Part shown: in pieces, positions 1 through 6,483 of the stretch
How the letters are laid out: the number at the start of each line of letters is the position of its first letter
Position numbering within the stretch: the first letter of the stretch is position 1
Source of the DNA: Candidatus Krumholzibacteriota bacterium
GTDB lineage: Bacteria; Krumholzibacteriota; Krumholzibacteriia; Krumholzibacteriales; Krumholzibacteriaceae
Reading direction: 5' to 3'
DNA length: 11,086 bases
Assembly: GCA_030630165.1 (NCBI GenBank)
Contig: DAOVNN010000058.1
Span: 1-11,086 of the forward strand
The notes under the pieces: model-generated
Databases searched by the model: none
What the model saw: the letters and a program-made list of their open reading frames with translations, nothing else
Told to the model about the DNA's origin: nothing
Position numbers and translations under genes: made by a program

Positions 1-282
1 AAGGCAGGCCTGGAGGGAATAAGAAAGGGGTACAAACTGATGCCGGAGATCGAGGACAGCGTCTACACCCTCCCTCACGAGGAGCTTAAAAAGCAGGGGA
101 TCGATCAGCTGCCGCAGTCTCTCGAGGCGGCAGTATACCTCTTCAGGGAGAGTGCGCTGATGAGGGAGCTCTTCGGCGAGGACCTGCAGCGTAAATACGC
201 CGAGGCCAAGGCGCTCGAGGCGAAGGAGTACAAGATTGCCGTCACAGACTGGGAGATCAAGCGATATATCGATAAGTGCTGA
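1..282 (+). CDS. glnA: Glutamine synthetase, C-terminal fragment (5' end outside window)
   Basis: The frame is open from base 1 and ends in TGA at 280-282, giving the last 93 residues of a longer protein. The segment reads A-G-L-x-G-I near the start, then a central LPQSLEAAVYLFRES helix, and ends with YKIAVTDWEIKRYIDKC. A terminal helix ending in a conserved T-D-W-E-x-x-x-Y pattern, with the preceding 'L..SLEAA...' and 'S.L+RELFG' helices, is characteristic of the C-terminal catalytic domain of glutamine synthetase (ATP-dependent amidation of glutamate with ammonia in the cytoplasm). The catalytic loops lie upstream of the window, so the type (GSI or a GlnT-like relative) cannot be assigned. 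An internal ATG at 40 is not the real start, because homology-like sequence precedes it. The gene is likely unrelated to the sorting locus further right. Confidence 0.85.
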   Translation, partial: KAGLEGIRKGYKLMPEIEDSVYTLPHEELKKQGIDQLPQSLEAAVYLFRESALMRELFGEDLQRKYAEAKALEAKEYKIAVTDWEIKRYIDKC

Positions 283-352
283 TTCAGCAATGGATTGGAT
301 GCATACGGACATTGATTACGCTTGAATCGGTGTTAAAAAATTAACATTTTTT

Positions 353-393
353 CGGGGCCGGAGCGTTTTTCCTGAAACTAACCTCCGGCCCCG
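353..393. repeat. Perfect 11-bp inverted repeat before the DUF5916 gene
   Basis: CGGGGCCGGAG at 353-363 is exactly complementary to CTCCGGCCCCG at 383-393, with a 19-nt loop that holds a T5 run. A weaker stem, TGTTAA-AAAA-TTAACA (331-346), followed by T-rich sequence, lies just upstream. The strong stem is not followed by a T tract on either strand, so it is not a textbook intrinsic terminator. It ends 14 nt before the ATG at 408 and would sit in the leader of that gene or act as an operator-like dyad. It could also be part of the 3' end of the glutamine synthetase transcript. No convincing promoter was found in 283-407. Confidence 0.6.
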
Positions 394-407
394 GTCGTTA
401 TAGATAT

Positions 408-3080
408 ATGGTGAAGCCCCTGAAATCGAATCGCATATCATGGCGGGCGCCACTGGCAGCGGCGCTCGCTCTCGTATTTATCGCCATATCGCTCGTCGCG
501 GCGGCTGCTCCGCCTGGCACGAGTCTTTACACCCCGACGAAGCAGGAGTACGACGACGCGCTGAAGACAGCCACGGATCAGCTGCAGACATGCGTCGCCA
601 GCAGGAGAGTCAATGGCGGGATCGAGATAGACGGCATACTCAACGAATCGGACTGGAAGCTGGCGCCCGTATCCACCGGGTTCATACAACGCGAACCGGA
701 CGACGGCAGACCGTCGGCGGAGAAGACCTACTTCAGGGTCCTCTATGACGACGAATACATATACATAGGGATCACTGCCCTCGACTCCCAGCCCGACAAG
801 ATCGTCGGCCGGTTGACGAGGCGCGACAACTACACCCCCTCCGACTGGCTCGGAGTCGCGTTCGACAGCTATGACGACAAGCGGACCGCATTCGACTTCG
901 TGGTGAACCCTGCCGGCGTAAAGAGGGATCGGTTCTGGTTCGACGACAACGACAGCGACGAGAACTGGGACGCCGTCTGGCACGTTGGAACGAGCGTCGA
1001 CGAGAAGGGCTGGACAGCCGAGTTCCGTATCCCGTTCAACCAGCTGCGCTACTCAGGGAACGGCCATACGAAGTCATGGGGCCTCCAGGTCTACAGGGAG
1101 ATAAGCCGCCTCAACGAGTCCTCTTTCTGGAACCACTGCCCACGCGAATCGAGCCAGATAGTCTCTGTCTTCGGTCGGCTCGAGGGGATGGAGGACCTCC
1201 CGGTCACAAGGAACCTCGAGATCCTCCCCTACGTGGTCGGATCGCTCGAATCGAACGGCGATCCAGGAGACGATCCATTCATTCAAAATACGGTAAAGGA
1301 CGGACGCATCGGCGGAGACCTGATGTACGGGCTCACGAGCGACATCACTCTCAACCTCACGGTCAATCCCGATTTCGGCCAGGTAGAACAGGATCCATCG
1401 GAGTTCAATCTCACCGCCTACGAGACATATTTCCGCGAGAGAAGGCCCTTCTTCATCGAGGGAGCCAACATCTTCGCTTCCTCGATCAGCCTCGGCGACA
1501 TGGACCGGGAGGGGCTGTTCTATTCGAGGCGCATCGGCAGGCGTCCCCACGCCTACGCCCTCGACTCGCAGAGGTTCCCCGGGGATACCGACGGCTACTG
1601 GATCGACAGCCCGGAGTTCACCAAGATACTCGCCGCGGCGAAGGTGACGGGCAAGACTGCGGGCGGGTGGTCGATCGGGATCCTCGACGCGCTGACCGAC
1701 AAGGAAGAGGCGATCGTGAGAGACCCGCAGGGAAAAGAGTACGGGATCGCGGTCGAGCCGATGACCAATTACGCTGTCGTGAGCATCCAGAAGGACTACA
1801 ACGATGGCCGCACCAATATCGGCGGCATCGGAACGGGCGTCCACAGGAAGCTGCCGGACATCGATTTTAACCACCTCGTCAACTCGGCTTACAGCGGCGG
1901 CCTGCGTTTCGATCACCGCTTCAGCAACGAGGATTACCAGGTCATCGGAAAGCTCTACGGCAGTTATATCAGCGGCAGCGAAGAAGCGATCCTCGAAGCG
2001 CAGACATCGCCTATAAGATATTTCCAACGGCCCGACGCCGAACATCTCGGCATCGACTCGACACTGACCAGCCTGGCCGGGTGGTCATCTACCCTCTGGG
2101 GCGGAAAGTTCGGCGGACAGCCGTGGCGATGGGGAGCAGGCGTTCATGTGCGCAGCCCCGGATTCGAGATCAACGACATCGGATTCTCTCACAATGCCGA
2201 CGAGCTCTTTCCCGTCGTATGGGTCGGCTACAGAAAGTTCGAGGAACAGTTTCTCTTCAGGGAGTACAGCCTTAACGGTAATCTCTGGAACGGAACAAAC
2301 TTCGGCCTTGATAATCTCGGGAAGATCGGCGGAAACATAAACACCCGGTGGCAGTTCAAGAATTACTGGTCGATATTCGGCGGAATCAACCGCAGCATGG
2401 CGAGGCAGGACAACCGCCTGCTGCGCGGCGGCCCCTCGGTCCTGGTACCGGGAAGGACCCACTCCTGGTACGGCGTCAGCACCGACCACCGCAAGTTCCT
2501 CGTTTTGAGGTACTTTGGCAACTACGGCGTTGATGACGAAGGGGTTGTCTCCCAGGGCTTCGAGCCGGGGGTCACCATCCGCCCGTCGAGCAGGTTCGAC
2601 ATCACGATCAGCCCCAAATATTACATCAGCGAGTACGACAGGCAGTACGTCGACGAGATCAACGGGGACTACATCATCGCCAATCTCAAGCGTAAGACGC
2701 TCTTTATAACGACCCGGTTCAACTTCACGATCACTCCCGACATGACGATGCAGTTCTACGGGATGCCTTACGTAACGGCGGGTAAATACACAGACTACCG
2801 CGAGATCGTCGCCCCCCACGCTGAAAACTACGACGACAGGTTCGCGCCTTTCGACTACAGCGACAACCTCGACTTCAACTTCAAGGAATTCAACTCCAAC
2901 CTCGTCTTCCGATGGGAGTACAGCCCCGGTTCGACCCTCTTTCTCGTATGGTCGAGGGGCGCCTCGAATTTTGAGGCGGAGTACGGAAGATTCGACGCGG
3001 GACGCGATATGAGCAACCTCTTCTCCGCTCCTGGAGACAACACCTTTCTCGTCAAGATCAACAAGTGGTTCAGCCTGTGA
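408..3080 (+). CDS. Secreted DUF5916 protein: CBM9-like domain plus predicted outer-membrane barrel
   Basis: The product is 890 aa. Residues 1-33 form a basic n-region, a long hydrophobic core and an Ala-rich cleavage region, so it is exported. Residues about 65-250 look like a carbohydrate-binding-module-9-like beta-sandwich: it opens with GIEIDGILNESDW (71-83) and continues with YFRVLYDDEYIYIGI and FDFVVNPAG strands. Residues 316-356 carry the DUF5916 hallmark NPDFGQVEQDP followed by RERRPFFIEG. The remainder alternates aromatic and polar residues as in a transmembrane beta-barrel and ends ...KINKWFSL, near the usual terminal-aromatic barrel signal. Family members of this layout are usually 700-900 aa; their function is unknown, and polysaccharide or peptide-related roles are only guesses. 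The ATG at 408 is the first start after an in-frame stop at 342 and gives a good signal peptide, but it has no clear Shine-Dalgarno. Confidence 0.85.
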   Translation: MVKPLKSNRISWRAPLAAALALVFIAISLVAAAAPPGTSLYTPTKQEYDDALKTATDQLQTCVASRRVNGGIEIDGILNESDWKLAPVSTGFIQREPDDGRPSAEKTYFRVLYDDEYIYIGITALDSQPDKIVGRLTRRDNYTPSDWLGVAFDSYDDKRTAFDFVVNPAGVKRDRFWFDDNDSDENWDAVWHVGTSVDEKGWTAEFRIPFNQLRYSGNGHTKSWGLQVYREISRLNESSFWNHCPRESSQIVSVFGRLEGMEDLPVTRNLEILPYVVGSLESNGDPGDDPFIQNTVKDGRIGGDLMYGLTSDITLNLTVNPDFGQVEQDPSEFNLTAYETYFRERRPFFIEGANIFASSISLGDMDREGLFYSRRIGRRPHAYALDSQRFPGDTDGYWIDSPEFTKILAAAKVTGKTAGGWSIGILDALTDKEEAIVRDPQGKEYGIAVEPMTNYAVVSIQKDYNDGRTNIGGIGTGVHRKLPDIDFNHLVNSAYSGGLRFDHRFSNEDYQVIGKLYGSYISGSEEAILEAQTSPIRYFQRPDAEHLGIDSTLTSLAGWSSTLWGGKFGGQPWRWGAGVHVRSPGFEINDIGFSHNADELFPVVWVGYRKFEEQFLFREYSLNGNLWNGTNFGLDNLGKIGGNINTRWQFKNYWSIFGGINRSMARQDNRLLRGGPSVLVPGRTHSWYGVSTDHRKFLVLRYFGNYGVDDEGVVSQGFEPGVTIRPSSRFDITISPKYYISEYDRQYVDEINGDYIIANLKRKTLFITTRFNFTITPDMTMQFYGMPYVTAGKYTDYREIVAPHAENYDDRFAPFDYSDNLDFNFKEFNSNLVFRWEYSPGSTLFLVWSRGASNFEAEYGRFDAGRDMSNLFSAPGDNTFLVKINKWFSL

Positions 3081-3126
3081 CCTGATTTTTTTTAAATCTG
3101 TATGGGTACTCCTGAAAGCTCCCAGG

Positions 3127-3141
3127 CGGCGTTTTACGCCG
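3127..3141. repeat. Small hairpin after the DUF5916 gene
   Basis: CGGCGT (3127-3132) and ACGCCG (3136-3141) form a perfect 6-bp stem with a TTT loop; two flanking G-T wobble pairs could extend it. It lies 46 nt after the stop at 3080. A T8 run occurs earlier, at 3086-3093, not after the stem, so this is only a weak terminator candidate. It may simply be a transcript 3'-end structure. Confidence 0.35.
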
Positions 3142-3160
3142 TTCCCGGGGGCCGGCCCGT

Positions 3161-3189
3161 TTGACACCACTGAGCCGATATGCTAGACT
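3161..3189 (+). promoter_or_regulatory. Sigma70-type promoter
   Basis: A perfect -35 hexamer TTGACA (3161-3166) is followed after exactly 17 bp by TAGACT (3184-3189), which matches 4 of 6 positions of TATAAT. Transcription would start near 3196 and give a leader of about 115 nt before the ATG at 3310. The leader contains a 26-nt pure pyrimidine run (3217-3242). This supports 3310 being, at least originally, the start of an expressed gene. Confidence 0.55.
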
Positions 3190-3309
3190 TTTCAGTGTTA
3201 GAACATTAGAAAAGGATTCTCTCTCCTCCTCTTCTTTTCCCTGCGTAACAATTTCGATTTCTAAATCCGATTCCTATTTTCCGATAAATATAGATACAGG
3301 AAAAACAAC

Positions 3310-3918
3310 ATGCGTTACATCAAGGCATCGATAGTACCGTTGTTTCTGCTCCTGCTCATCACTGCCGCCCTTCCCGCCTCTGCCTCTGACGATTTCGAGG
3401 AATGGGCAATGAAGAGAAGCAGTGAGCTCGACGGGCGCTGGACCAGGGCTGCTGCCAGAGAAGTGGACGCGACCACTGAGAGCTCGACCCGCAGAACGAT
3501 GACGGTCTCGCGAAAGTCCACGAAGATGAGAGCGGGCCGGCCGGCCGGGAGGGCCGGAAGGCCTTCGAGCACGGCTGCCGCCAACTCTTCCGGGATCGAC
3601 GGTTCCAGATTCACCAAGCGCGGAAGCCAGAAATCCCTCTGGAAGTCCACAAGGGACAGAAACGGTCCGAGCCGCGGGGTCAGCAGGCTGACCAGCCCCG
3701 CGCAACCCACCCGGGCCAGCGCCTCGAAGCGCCGCCTCCCGGGCAACCACGCGGCGAAGTACAGGCGGTCGATCAGTTCCGGCAGGGCCAGTGCGTGGCG
3801 CAAGAGCGCCAGGATGGGAACCAGGCTCTCGACTTCCGGCAACCGCACCCGCAGTCGGGCCAGATCCTCCTCCATGACAAGAGGCGCTACCCGGATCCGC
3901 AGAAGTGCCACAAGGTGA
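3310..3918 (+). CDS. Secreted protein N-terminus fused to an Arg/Ser-rich tail; probably a disrupted gene
   Basis: The ORF encodes 202 aa. Residues 1-25 are a clear signal peptide (MRYIK, a Leu/Ile-rich core, then ASA before the likely cut), and residues 27-44 (DDFEEW, then an acidic/basic helix through SSELDGRW) look like the start of a mature secreted domain. An AGGA 8 nt before the ATG and the promoter at 3161 support this start. From about residue 45 to the end, the composition changes to Arg, Ser, Thr and Ala with no hydrophobic pattern, as expected of an out-of-frame or antisense reading. The opposite strand over the same bases reads as a well-patterned protein. My interpretation is a native gene start joined near 3440 to foreign DNA. 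Whether the 202-aa product is made or functional is unknown; no family was recognised. Confidence 0.35.
   Translation: MRYIKASIVPLFLLLLITAALPASASDDFEEWAMKRSSELDGRWTRAAAREVDATTESSTRRTMTVSRKSTKMRAGRPAGRAGRPSSTAAANSSGIDGSRFTKRGSQKSLWKSTRDRNGPSRGVSRLTSPAQPTRASASKRRLPGNHAAKYRRSISSGRASAWRKSARMGTRLSTSGNRTRSRARSSSMTRGATRIRRSATR
3470..3911 (-). pseudogene. Antisense remnant of a foreign high-GC coding sequence
   Basis: Read on the minus strand from a GTG at 3911, this stretch gives about 145 residues with a convincing amphipathic, Leu-rich pattern, for example LPEVESLVPILALLRHALAL, then IDRLYFAAWLPGRRR, LVDFQRDFWLPRLVNLE and PALIFVDFRETVIVL. Most codons end in G or C, Arg is mainly CGN, and there is not one lysine codon in this stretch, unlike the neighbouring genes, which use AAG and AGG freely. 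The frame formally runs on to a stop near 3315, but the part below about 3470 overlaps the plus-strand signal-peptide region and is probably not part of it. No start with a good Shine-Dalgarno was seen, and the upstream DNA (3912-4114) turns AT-rich. The ends are approximate. I did not recognise the family. A gene fragment brought in by recombination is the best explanation. Confidence 0.35.
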
Positions 3919-3948
3919 TCAGGAAATGACCGTCGGAATACTTTACAC

Positions 3949-3968
3949 GATTTTCGCAGGGGAAAATC
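3949..3968. promoter_or_regulatory. Inverted repeat; candidate upstream activator site
   Basis: GATTTTC (3949-3955) and GAAAATC (3962-3968) form a perfect 7-bp dyad with a 6-bp centre. It is centred about 70 bp upstream of the sigma54 -24 element at 4028, within the range where sigma54 enhancer-binding proteins bind. I infer it could be a site for the PrsR-type regulator encoded at the right edge; I do not know a PrsR consensus to compare it with. Confidence 0.35.
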
Positions 3969-3992
3969 ACCCAGGTTTTATTGCTTTTAACA

Positions 3993-4002
3993 TATTGCAA
4001 TA
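3993..4002. promoter_or_regulatory. TATTGCAATA palindrome; second candidate activator site
   Basis: A perfect 10-bp palindrome is centred 39 bp downstream of the 3949-3968 dyad, about four helical turns, and about 30 bp upstream of the -24 element. A related TTGCAT lies at 4010-4015. Paired sites on one DNA face would suit a sigma54 activator, but this is inferred from spacing only. Confidence 0.25.
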
Positions 4003-4027
4003 CATCGAGTTGCATAATGAAAAGATA

Positions 4028-4043
4028 TGGCACGGCAATTGCG
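4028..4043 (+). promoter_or_regulatory. Sigma54 (RpoN) promoter of the PEP-CTERM gene
   Basis: TGGCACGGCAATTGCG matches the -24/-12 consensus TGGCACG-N4-TTGC at every fixed base, with the GG (4029-4030) and GC (4041-4042) separated by the required 10 bp. Transcription would begin near 4054, giving a leader of about 60 nt to the ATG at 4115. Sigma54 promoters need an AAA+ activator; the PrsK/PrsR-type pair downstream is the obvious candidate, since PrsR regulators belong to that class. Confidence 0.85.
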
Positions 4044-4070
4044 GATAATACTGGTTAGAATGCGGATAAT
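4041..4070 (+). repeat. Direct repeat GCGGATAAT, 21-bp period
   Basis: GCGGATAAT occurs at 4041-4049 and again at 4062-4070, exactly 21 bp (two helical turns) apart. The first copy overlaps the -12 element of the sigma54 promoter and the second lies just after the predicted start site. They could bind a repressor or a regulator near the start of transcription, or be a small duplication. Confidence 0.45.
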
Positions 4071-4072
4071 TC

Positions 4073-4092
4073 CGGGATTATAAAGAATCCCG
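4073..4092 (+). other. Leader hairpin before the PEP-CTERM gene
   Basis: CGGGATT (4073-4079) pairs perfectly with AATCCCG (4086-4092) around a 6-nt loop. In the predicted transcript, this stem lies about 20 nt from the 5' end and ends 9 nt before the Shine-Dalgarno GAAGGA (4102-4107). It may protect the 5' end of the mRNA or modulate translation. Confidence 0.4.
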
Positions 4093-4114
4093 ACACTTAC
4101 AGAAGGAACAAGAG

Positions 4115-4783
4115 ATGAAAAGATCATTATTCGTAAGCCTGGCGATCCTGACCGTCCTCGCCCTTTCGGTACCTGTCCTGGCTGTACCGAAGCTGCAGAC
4201 TTACATCGTGGACTCACGGTACTCCTTGTTTCATTCAGAGCGTGATATCGGGACATGGATCTCGAGTTCCAGCAACTTCGACCTCAAGGTCGTCGGTTAC
4301 TGGGGCTCGGAAGGCAGCACACCATATGGATTCAGTGGTGGCTCATCCTATAATGCTCCCGCTTACGACTATATGGACTGCTATCTCGCGATGAACGTCC
4401 CGAGGAATCAAATGGGACAGATCTTCGTTAACGGCGTCGAGATCTCCGCCTTCGACAGGTGGATCAGCACGATCCCCGGGGACAACAGGTCCAGTTTCAT
4501 CAATATCGGGCGGCTCGACAACAACCAGCTCAACGCCACCCATTACGGTCTTAACCGCATATTTTCTCCAGGCTGGGGCGACGAGCTGAGCCTTAACGTC
4601 GTCGTTCGAGGTTTCAGCTGGGCCACCTTTGACGCTATCGGCGTCGACTCACAGGGCAACACCTATTCGAACTCCCAGTTCCATGACTCGTCCTATTATG
4701 CCACCCCCGAGCCTTCCACGCTGAGTCTTCTCGGACTCGGTCTTCTCGGGATCGCACCGCTTCTCAGAAGAAAAAAACGATAG
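4115..4783 (+). CDS. PEP-CTERM sorting-domain protein (exosortase substrate)
   Basis: The product is 222 aa. Residues 1-23 are a signal peptide with a VLA cleavage site. The C-terminus shows the tripartite exosortase signal: PEP at 198-200, a hydrophobic Leu/Gly segment at about 203-217, and the basic tail RRKKR at 218-222. The mature part (about 170 aa) is rich in Ser, Asn, Gly and aromatic residues, opens with PKLQTYIVDSRYS and contains DTWISSSS-like strands. It resembles the 'choice-of-anchor N' group of beta-rich surface proteins, an attribution made from memory. It would be exported, cut at the PEP motif by an exosortase, and released or anchored to the cell surface or extracellular matrix. 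The ATG has GAAGGA 7 nt upstream. The gene is monocistronic, lying between a sigma54 promoter and a strong terminator. Confidence 0.9.
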   Translation: MKRSLFVSLAILTVLALSVPVLAVPKLQTYIVDSRYSLFHSERDIGTWISSSSNFDLKVVGYWGSEGSTPYGFSGGSSYNAPAYDYMDCYLAMNVPRNQMGQIFVNGVEISAFDRWISTIPGDNRSSFINIGRLDNNQLNATHYGLNRIFSPGWGDELSLNVVVRGFSWATFDAIGVDSQGNTYSNSQFHDSSYYATPEPSTLSLLGLGLLGIAPLLRRKKR

Positions 4784-4806
4784 CCAGGGGTACGACCCTT
4801 GTTCAT

Positions 4807-4844
4807 GGGCGGGTGCAATCCATCGGGCACCCGCCCTTTTTTTT
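4807..4844 (+). terminator. Rho-independent terminator of the PEP-CTERM gene
   Basis: GGGCGGGTGC (4807-4816) pairs perfectly over 10 bp with GCACCCGCCC (4827-4836), with a 10-nt loop, and is directly followed by eight T residues (4837-4844). It starts 23 nt after the stop codon and separates the cargo gene from the exosortase operon. Confidence 0.95.
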
Positions 4845-4900
4845 CCCCTTCATACCCGTTCGACCGTACTTTCCATTCCAGCCCATCAAATCCCGATCGA

Positions 4901-4916
4901 TGGCATAACTCTTGTT
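4901..4916 (+). promoter_or_regulatory. Sigma54-like site before the exosortase operon
   Basis: TGGCATAACTCTTGTT has the TGGCA...TTG layout of a sigma54 promoter, with GG at 4902-4903 and the -12 dinucleotide 10 bp later. That dinucleotide is GT instead of GC, and the -24 element has T for C at its sixth base. If real, it is weaker than the site at 4028. Transcription would start near 4927, about 46 nt before the TTG start at 4973. Confidence 0.4.
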
Positions 4917-4940
4917 ACAATCCTCCTTAAGAGATATAAA
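4912..4940 (+). promoter_or_regulatory. Sigma70-type promoter before the exosortase operon
   Basis: TTGTTA (4912-4917, 4 of 6 matches to TTGACA) is followed after exactly 17 bp by TATAAA (4935-4940, 5 of 6 matches to TATAAT). Transcription would start near 4947. The -35 element shares its bases with the -12 part of the sigma54-like site, so the two forms of RNA polymerase could not bind together. Confidence 0.45.
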
Positions 4941-4972
4941 GAATTCAACCGGAAGTCACAGGAGGAGCTTTC

Positions 4973-5842
4973 TTGTCGGTGACAGCTCAGAAACAGAGCC
5001 GATCGGCCAGGACCAATATCATATTGGCAGTCACAGCACTCGTGCTGCTGACGGTGCTTTACATACCCGTCATTTCGGCACTCGTACGCCAGTGGCTCGA
5101 CGACTCAAACTACCGGCATGGCCTCCTCATCCCCCTTGTATCGGCGCTGCTGCTCTGGAGAAGACGTGATTCTCTCCGCGAGGCCGACGCAGGAGGACTG
5201 GAGTTATGGGGGATGCTGCTCATACTGGCAGCGTCAGGGCTTCTGATCACGGGAACGGCGGCTTCCGAACTCTTCGCGACCAGGATCTCCCTGCCCCTGA
5301 TGATCCTCGGAGCCGTACTCTTTATCAGGGGATGGGATTTCACGAAGGTCGCCGGCCCTCCGCTTCTGTTTCTTCTGCTGATGGTCCCCCTTCCATATAT
5401 CATCTATTTCAAGATCACCTTTCCGATGCAGATAATGAGTGCGAGACTCAGTACGGGGGTGCTGACGTTCATGAGAGTCAGCGTGATACGGAAGGGGAAC
5501 ATCCTGATGCTCCCCGGTTACACCCTCGAGGTCATAGCTGCCTGCAGCGGGCTTCGATCACTTATGACGATGTTCACCCTCAGCGTCGTATTCGCCTTTT
5601 TCTCCGACATGTCGAAGGGCAGGAAATTTGTTCTCGTCCTTCTCTCGGTGCCGGCCGCTATCGCGGCAAACACCGTCCGGCTGGTCGTCACTGCACTGGG
5701 CGCGCACTTCGCAGGCCCCAGCTTCGCTGACGGTCCCCTGCACGAGGCGTCGGGGATCATCGTATTCGCGGCAGGCTTTCTGATGCTTCTTTTTTGCGCG
5801 GGAATATTGAGATGGACACAGTTTCGACGAAAAAAATCATAG
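4973..5842 (+). CDS. xrtA: Exosortase (PEP-CTERM transpeptidase-like protease)
   Basis: The product is 289 aa, a polytopic membrane protein with about eight hydrophobic segments. Exosortases recognise C-terminal PEP-CTERM signals after export and cut them, by analogy with sortases. All three expected catalytic residues are visible: C191 in AACSGLRS, R236 in NTVRL, and H257 in LHEASGI. The YRHGLLIPLVS motif near residue 50 is also typical. I chose the TTG start at 4973 because GGAGGAG (4961-4967) lies 5 nt upstream; a GTG at 4979 is the alternative. The symbol xrtA is suggested by the PrsK/PrsR-type genes downstream, which accompany that exosortase class; in some lineages XrtA is fused to EpsI, whereas here EpsI is separate. 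It is the first gene of the operon and overlaps the next by 31 nt. Confidence 0.9.
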   Translation: MSVTAQKQSRSARTNIILAVTALVLLTVLYIPVISALVRQWLDDSNYRHGLLIPLVSALLLWRRRDSLREADAGGLELWGMLLILAASGLLITGTAASELFATRISLPLMILGAVLFIRGWDFTKVAGPPLLFLLLMVPLPYIIYFKITFPMQIMSARLSTGVLTFMRVSVIRKGNILMLPGYTLEVIAACSGLRSLMTMFTLSVVFAFFSDMSKGRKFVLVLLSVPAAIAANTVRLVVTALGAHFAGPSFADGPLHEASGIIVFAAGFLMLLFCAGILRWTQFRRKKS

Positions 5843-6477
5843 CGGTAGTGATCATCCTGGCCGTTCTCTGCACCTACACCTGGTCCCTGAGACTGAGGAA
5901 CGTGCCGCAGCTGCAGCCGCCTCAACTGGATGTCATACCGCGTACATTCGACGGATTCACGGCCAGGGACGGCTGCATCTCCCCGGAATCCCTGAGGCTT
6001 CTCGGCGCCGACCTGACACTGGCACGGTCATACAGGGGTCCTGCCGGTAATACGATCGACCTGTTCATCGGGTATTTCGCCGACCAACAGCAGAATAGCC
6101 AGATCCACTCACCAAAGCATTGTTACCCCGGAGCGGGCTGGGATATAATCTCCGATGGATCGATCGCCCTCGATATCGGTGGAACGATATCATCGGCACA
6201 AGGCTTGATCATATCCAACGGCAGCAGCAGACAGATCGTCATGTATTGGTTCAGCATGCGGGGAAAGACGATCCCGAACGAGTTCGCGTTGAAATGGAAC
6301 CAGATGACGAGCGCCCTGCTTGCACACCCGCAGGCCGCTTCGTTTATCAGATTCTCGGCCATTATACCGCCCGGAAGGGACGAAACCGTCAGGACGGAAC
6401 TCGTTGAATTCGTCGAAAATATCTCACCGTACGTTCTGGAAGCGCTGATGCCCGGGAAAACAGACAACGGGAGCTGA
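5812..6477 (+). CDS. epsI: EpsI-like exosortase-associated protein (DUF3485)
   Basis: The product is 221 aa, with one N-terminal membrane segment (about residues 8-26) followed by a periplasmic domain. The family signature HSPKHCYPGAGW is at residues 99-110, with H99 and C104 as the conserved His and Cys. EpsI-like proteins are found next to, or fused to, exosortases; their biochemical role is unsettled but they are linked to exopolysaccharide and PEP-CTERM sorting systems. The ATG at 5812 lies inside the exosortase gene (31-nt overlap in another frame), with a weak GGGA upstream, so translation is probably coupled to the exosortase. A TTG at 5794 would add six residues and is less likely. 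Confidence 0.88.
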   Translation: MDTVSTKKIIAVVIILAVLCTYTWSLRLRNVPQLQPPQLDVIPRTFDGFTARDGCISPESLRLLGADLTLARSYRGPAGNTIDLFIGYFADQQQNSQIHSPKHCYPGAGWDIISDGSIALDIGGTISSAQGLIISNGSSRQIVMYWFSMRGKTIPNEFALKWNQMTSALLAHPQAASFIRFSAIIPPGRDETVRTELVEFVENISPYVLEALMPGKTDNGS

Positions 6478-6483
6478 TACAGC

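Noticed and set aside
279..289. Palindrome GCTGATTCAGC overlapping the glutamine synthetase stop codon
   Set aside because: It has only a 5-bp arm and no T tract, so it is too short to call a terminator or operator.
1074..2045. Long minus-strand ORF (323 aa) across the DUF5916 gene, with another of 361 aa at 2085-3170
   Set aside because: Both lie wholly or mostly opposite a gene with a clear signal peptide and family motifs. Their compositions are Val/Asp/Glu/Arg-rich, as expected of antisense readings of high-GC coding DNA.
3217..3242. 26-nt pure pyrimidine tract containing CTCCTCCTC
   Set aside because: It could pair with ribosome-binding sites, but no partner structure is evident and such tracts occur by chance in leaders.
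3534..3563. GC-rich GGCCGG repeats
   Set aside because: They are explained by Pro/Ala/Gly/Arg codons (GCC GGC CGG) in the minus-strand coding-like frame rather than by a repeat element.
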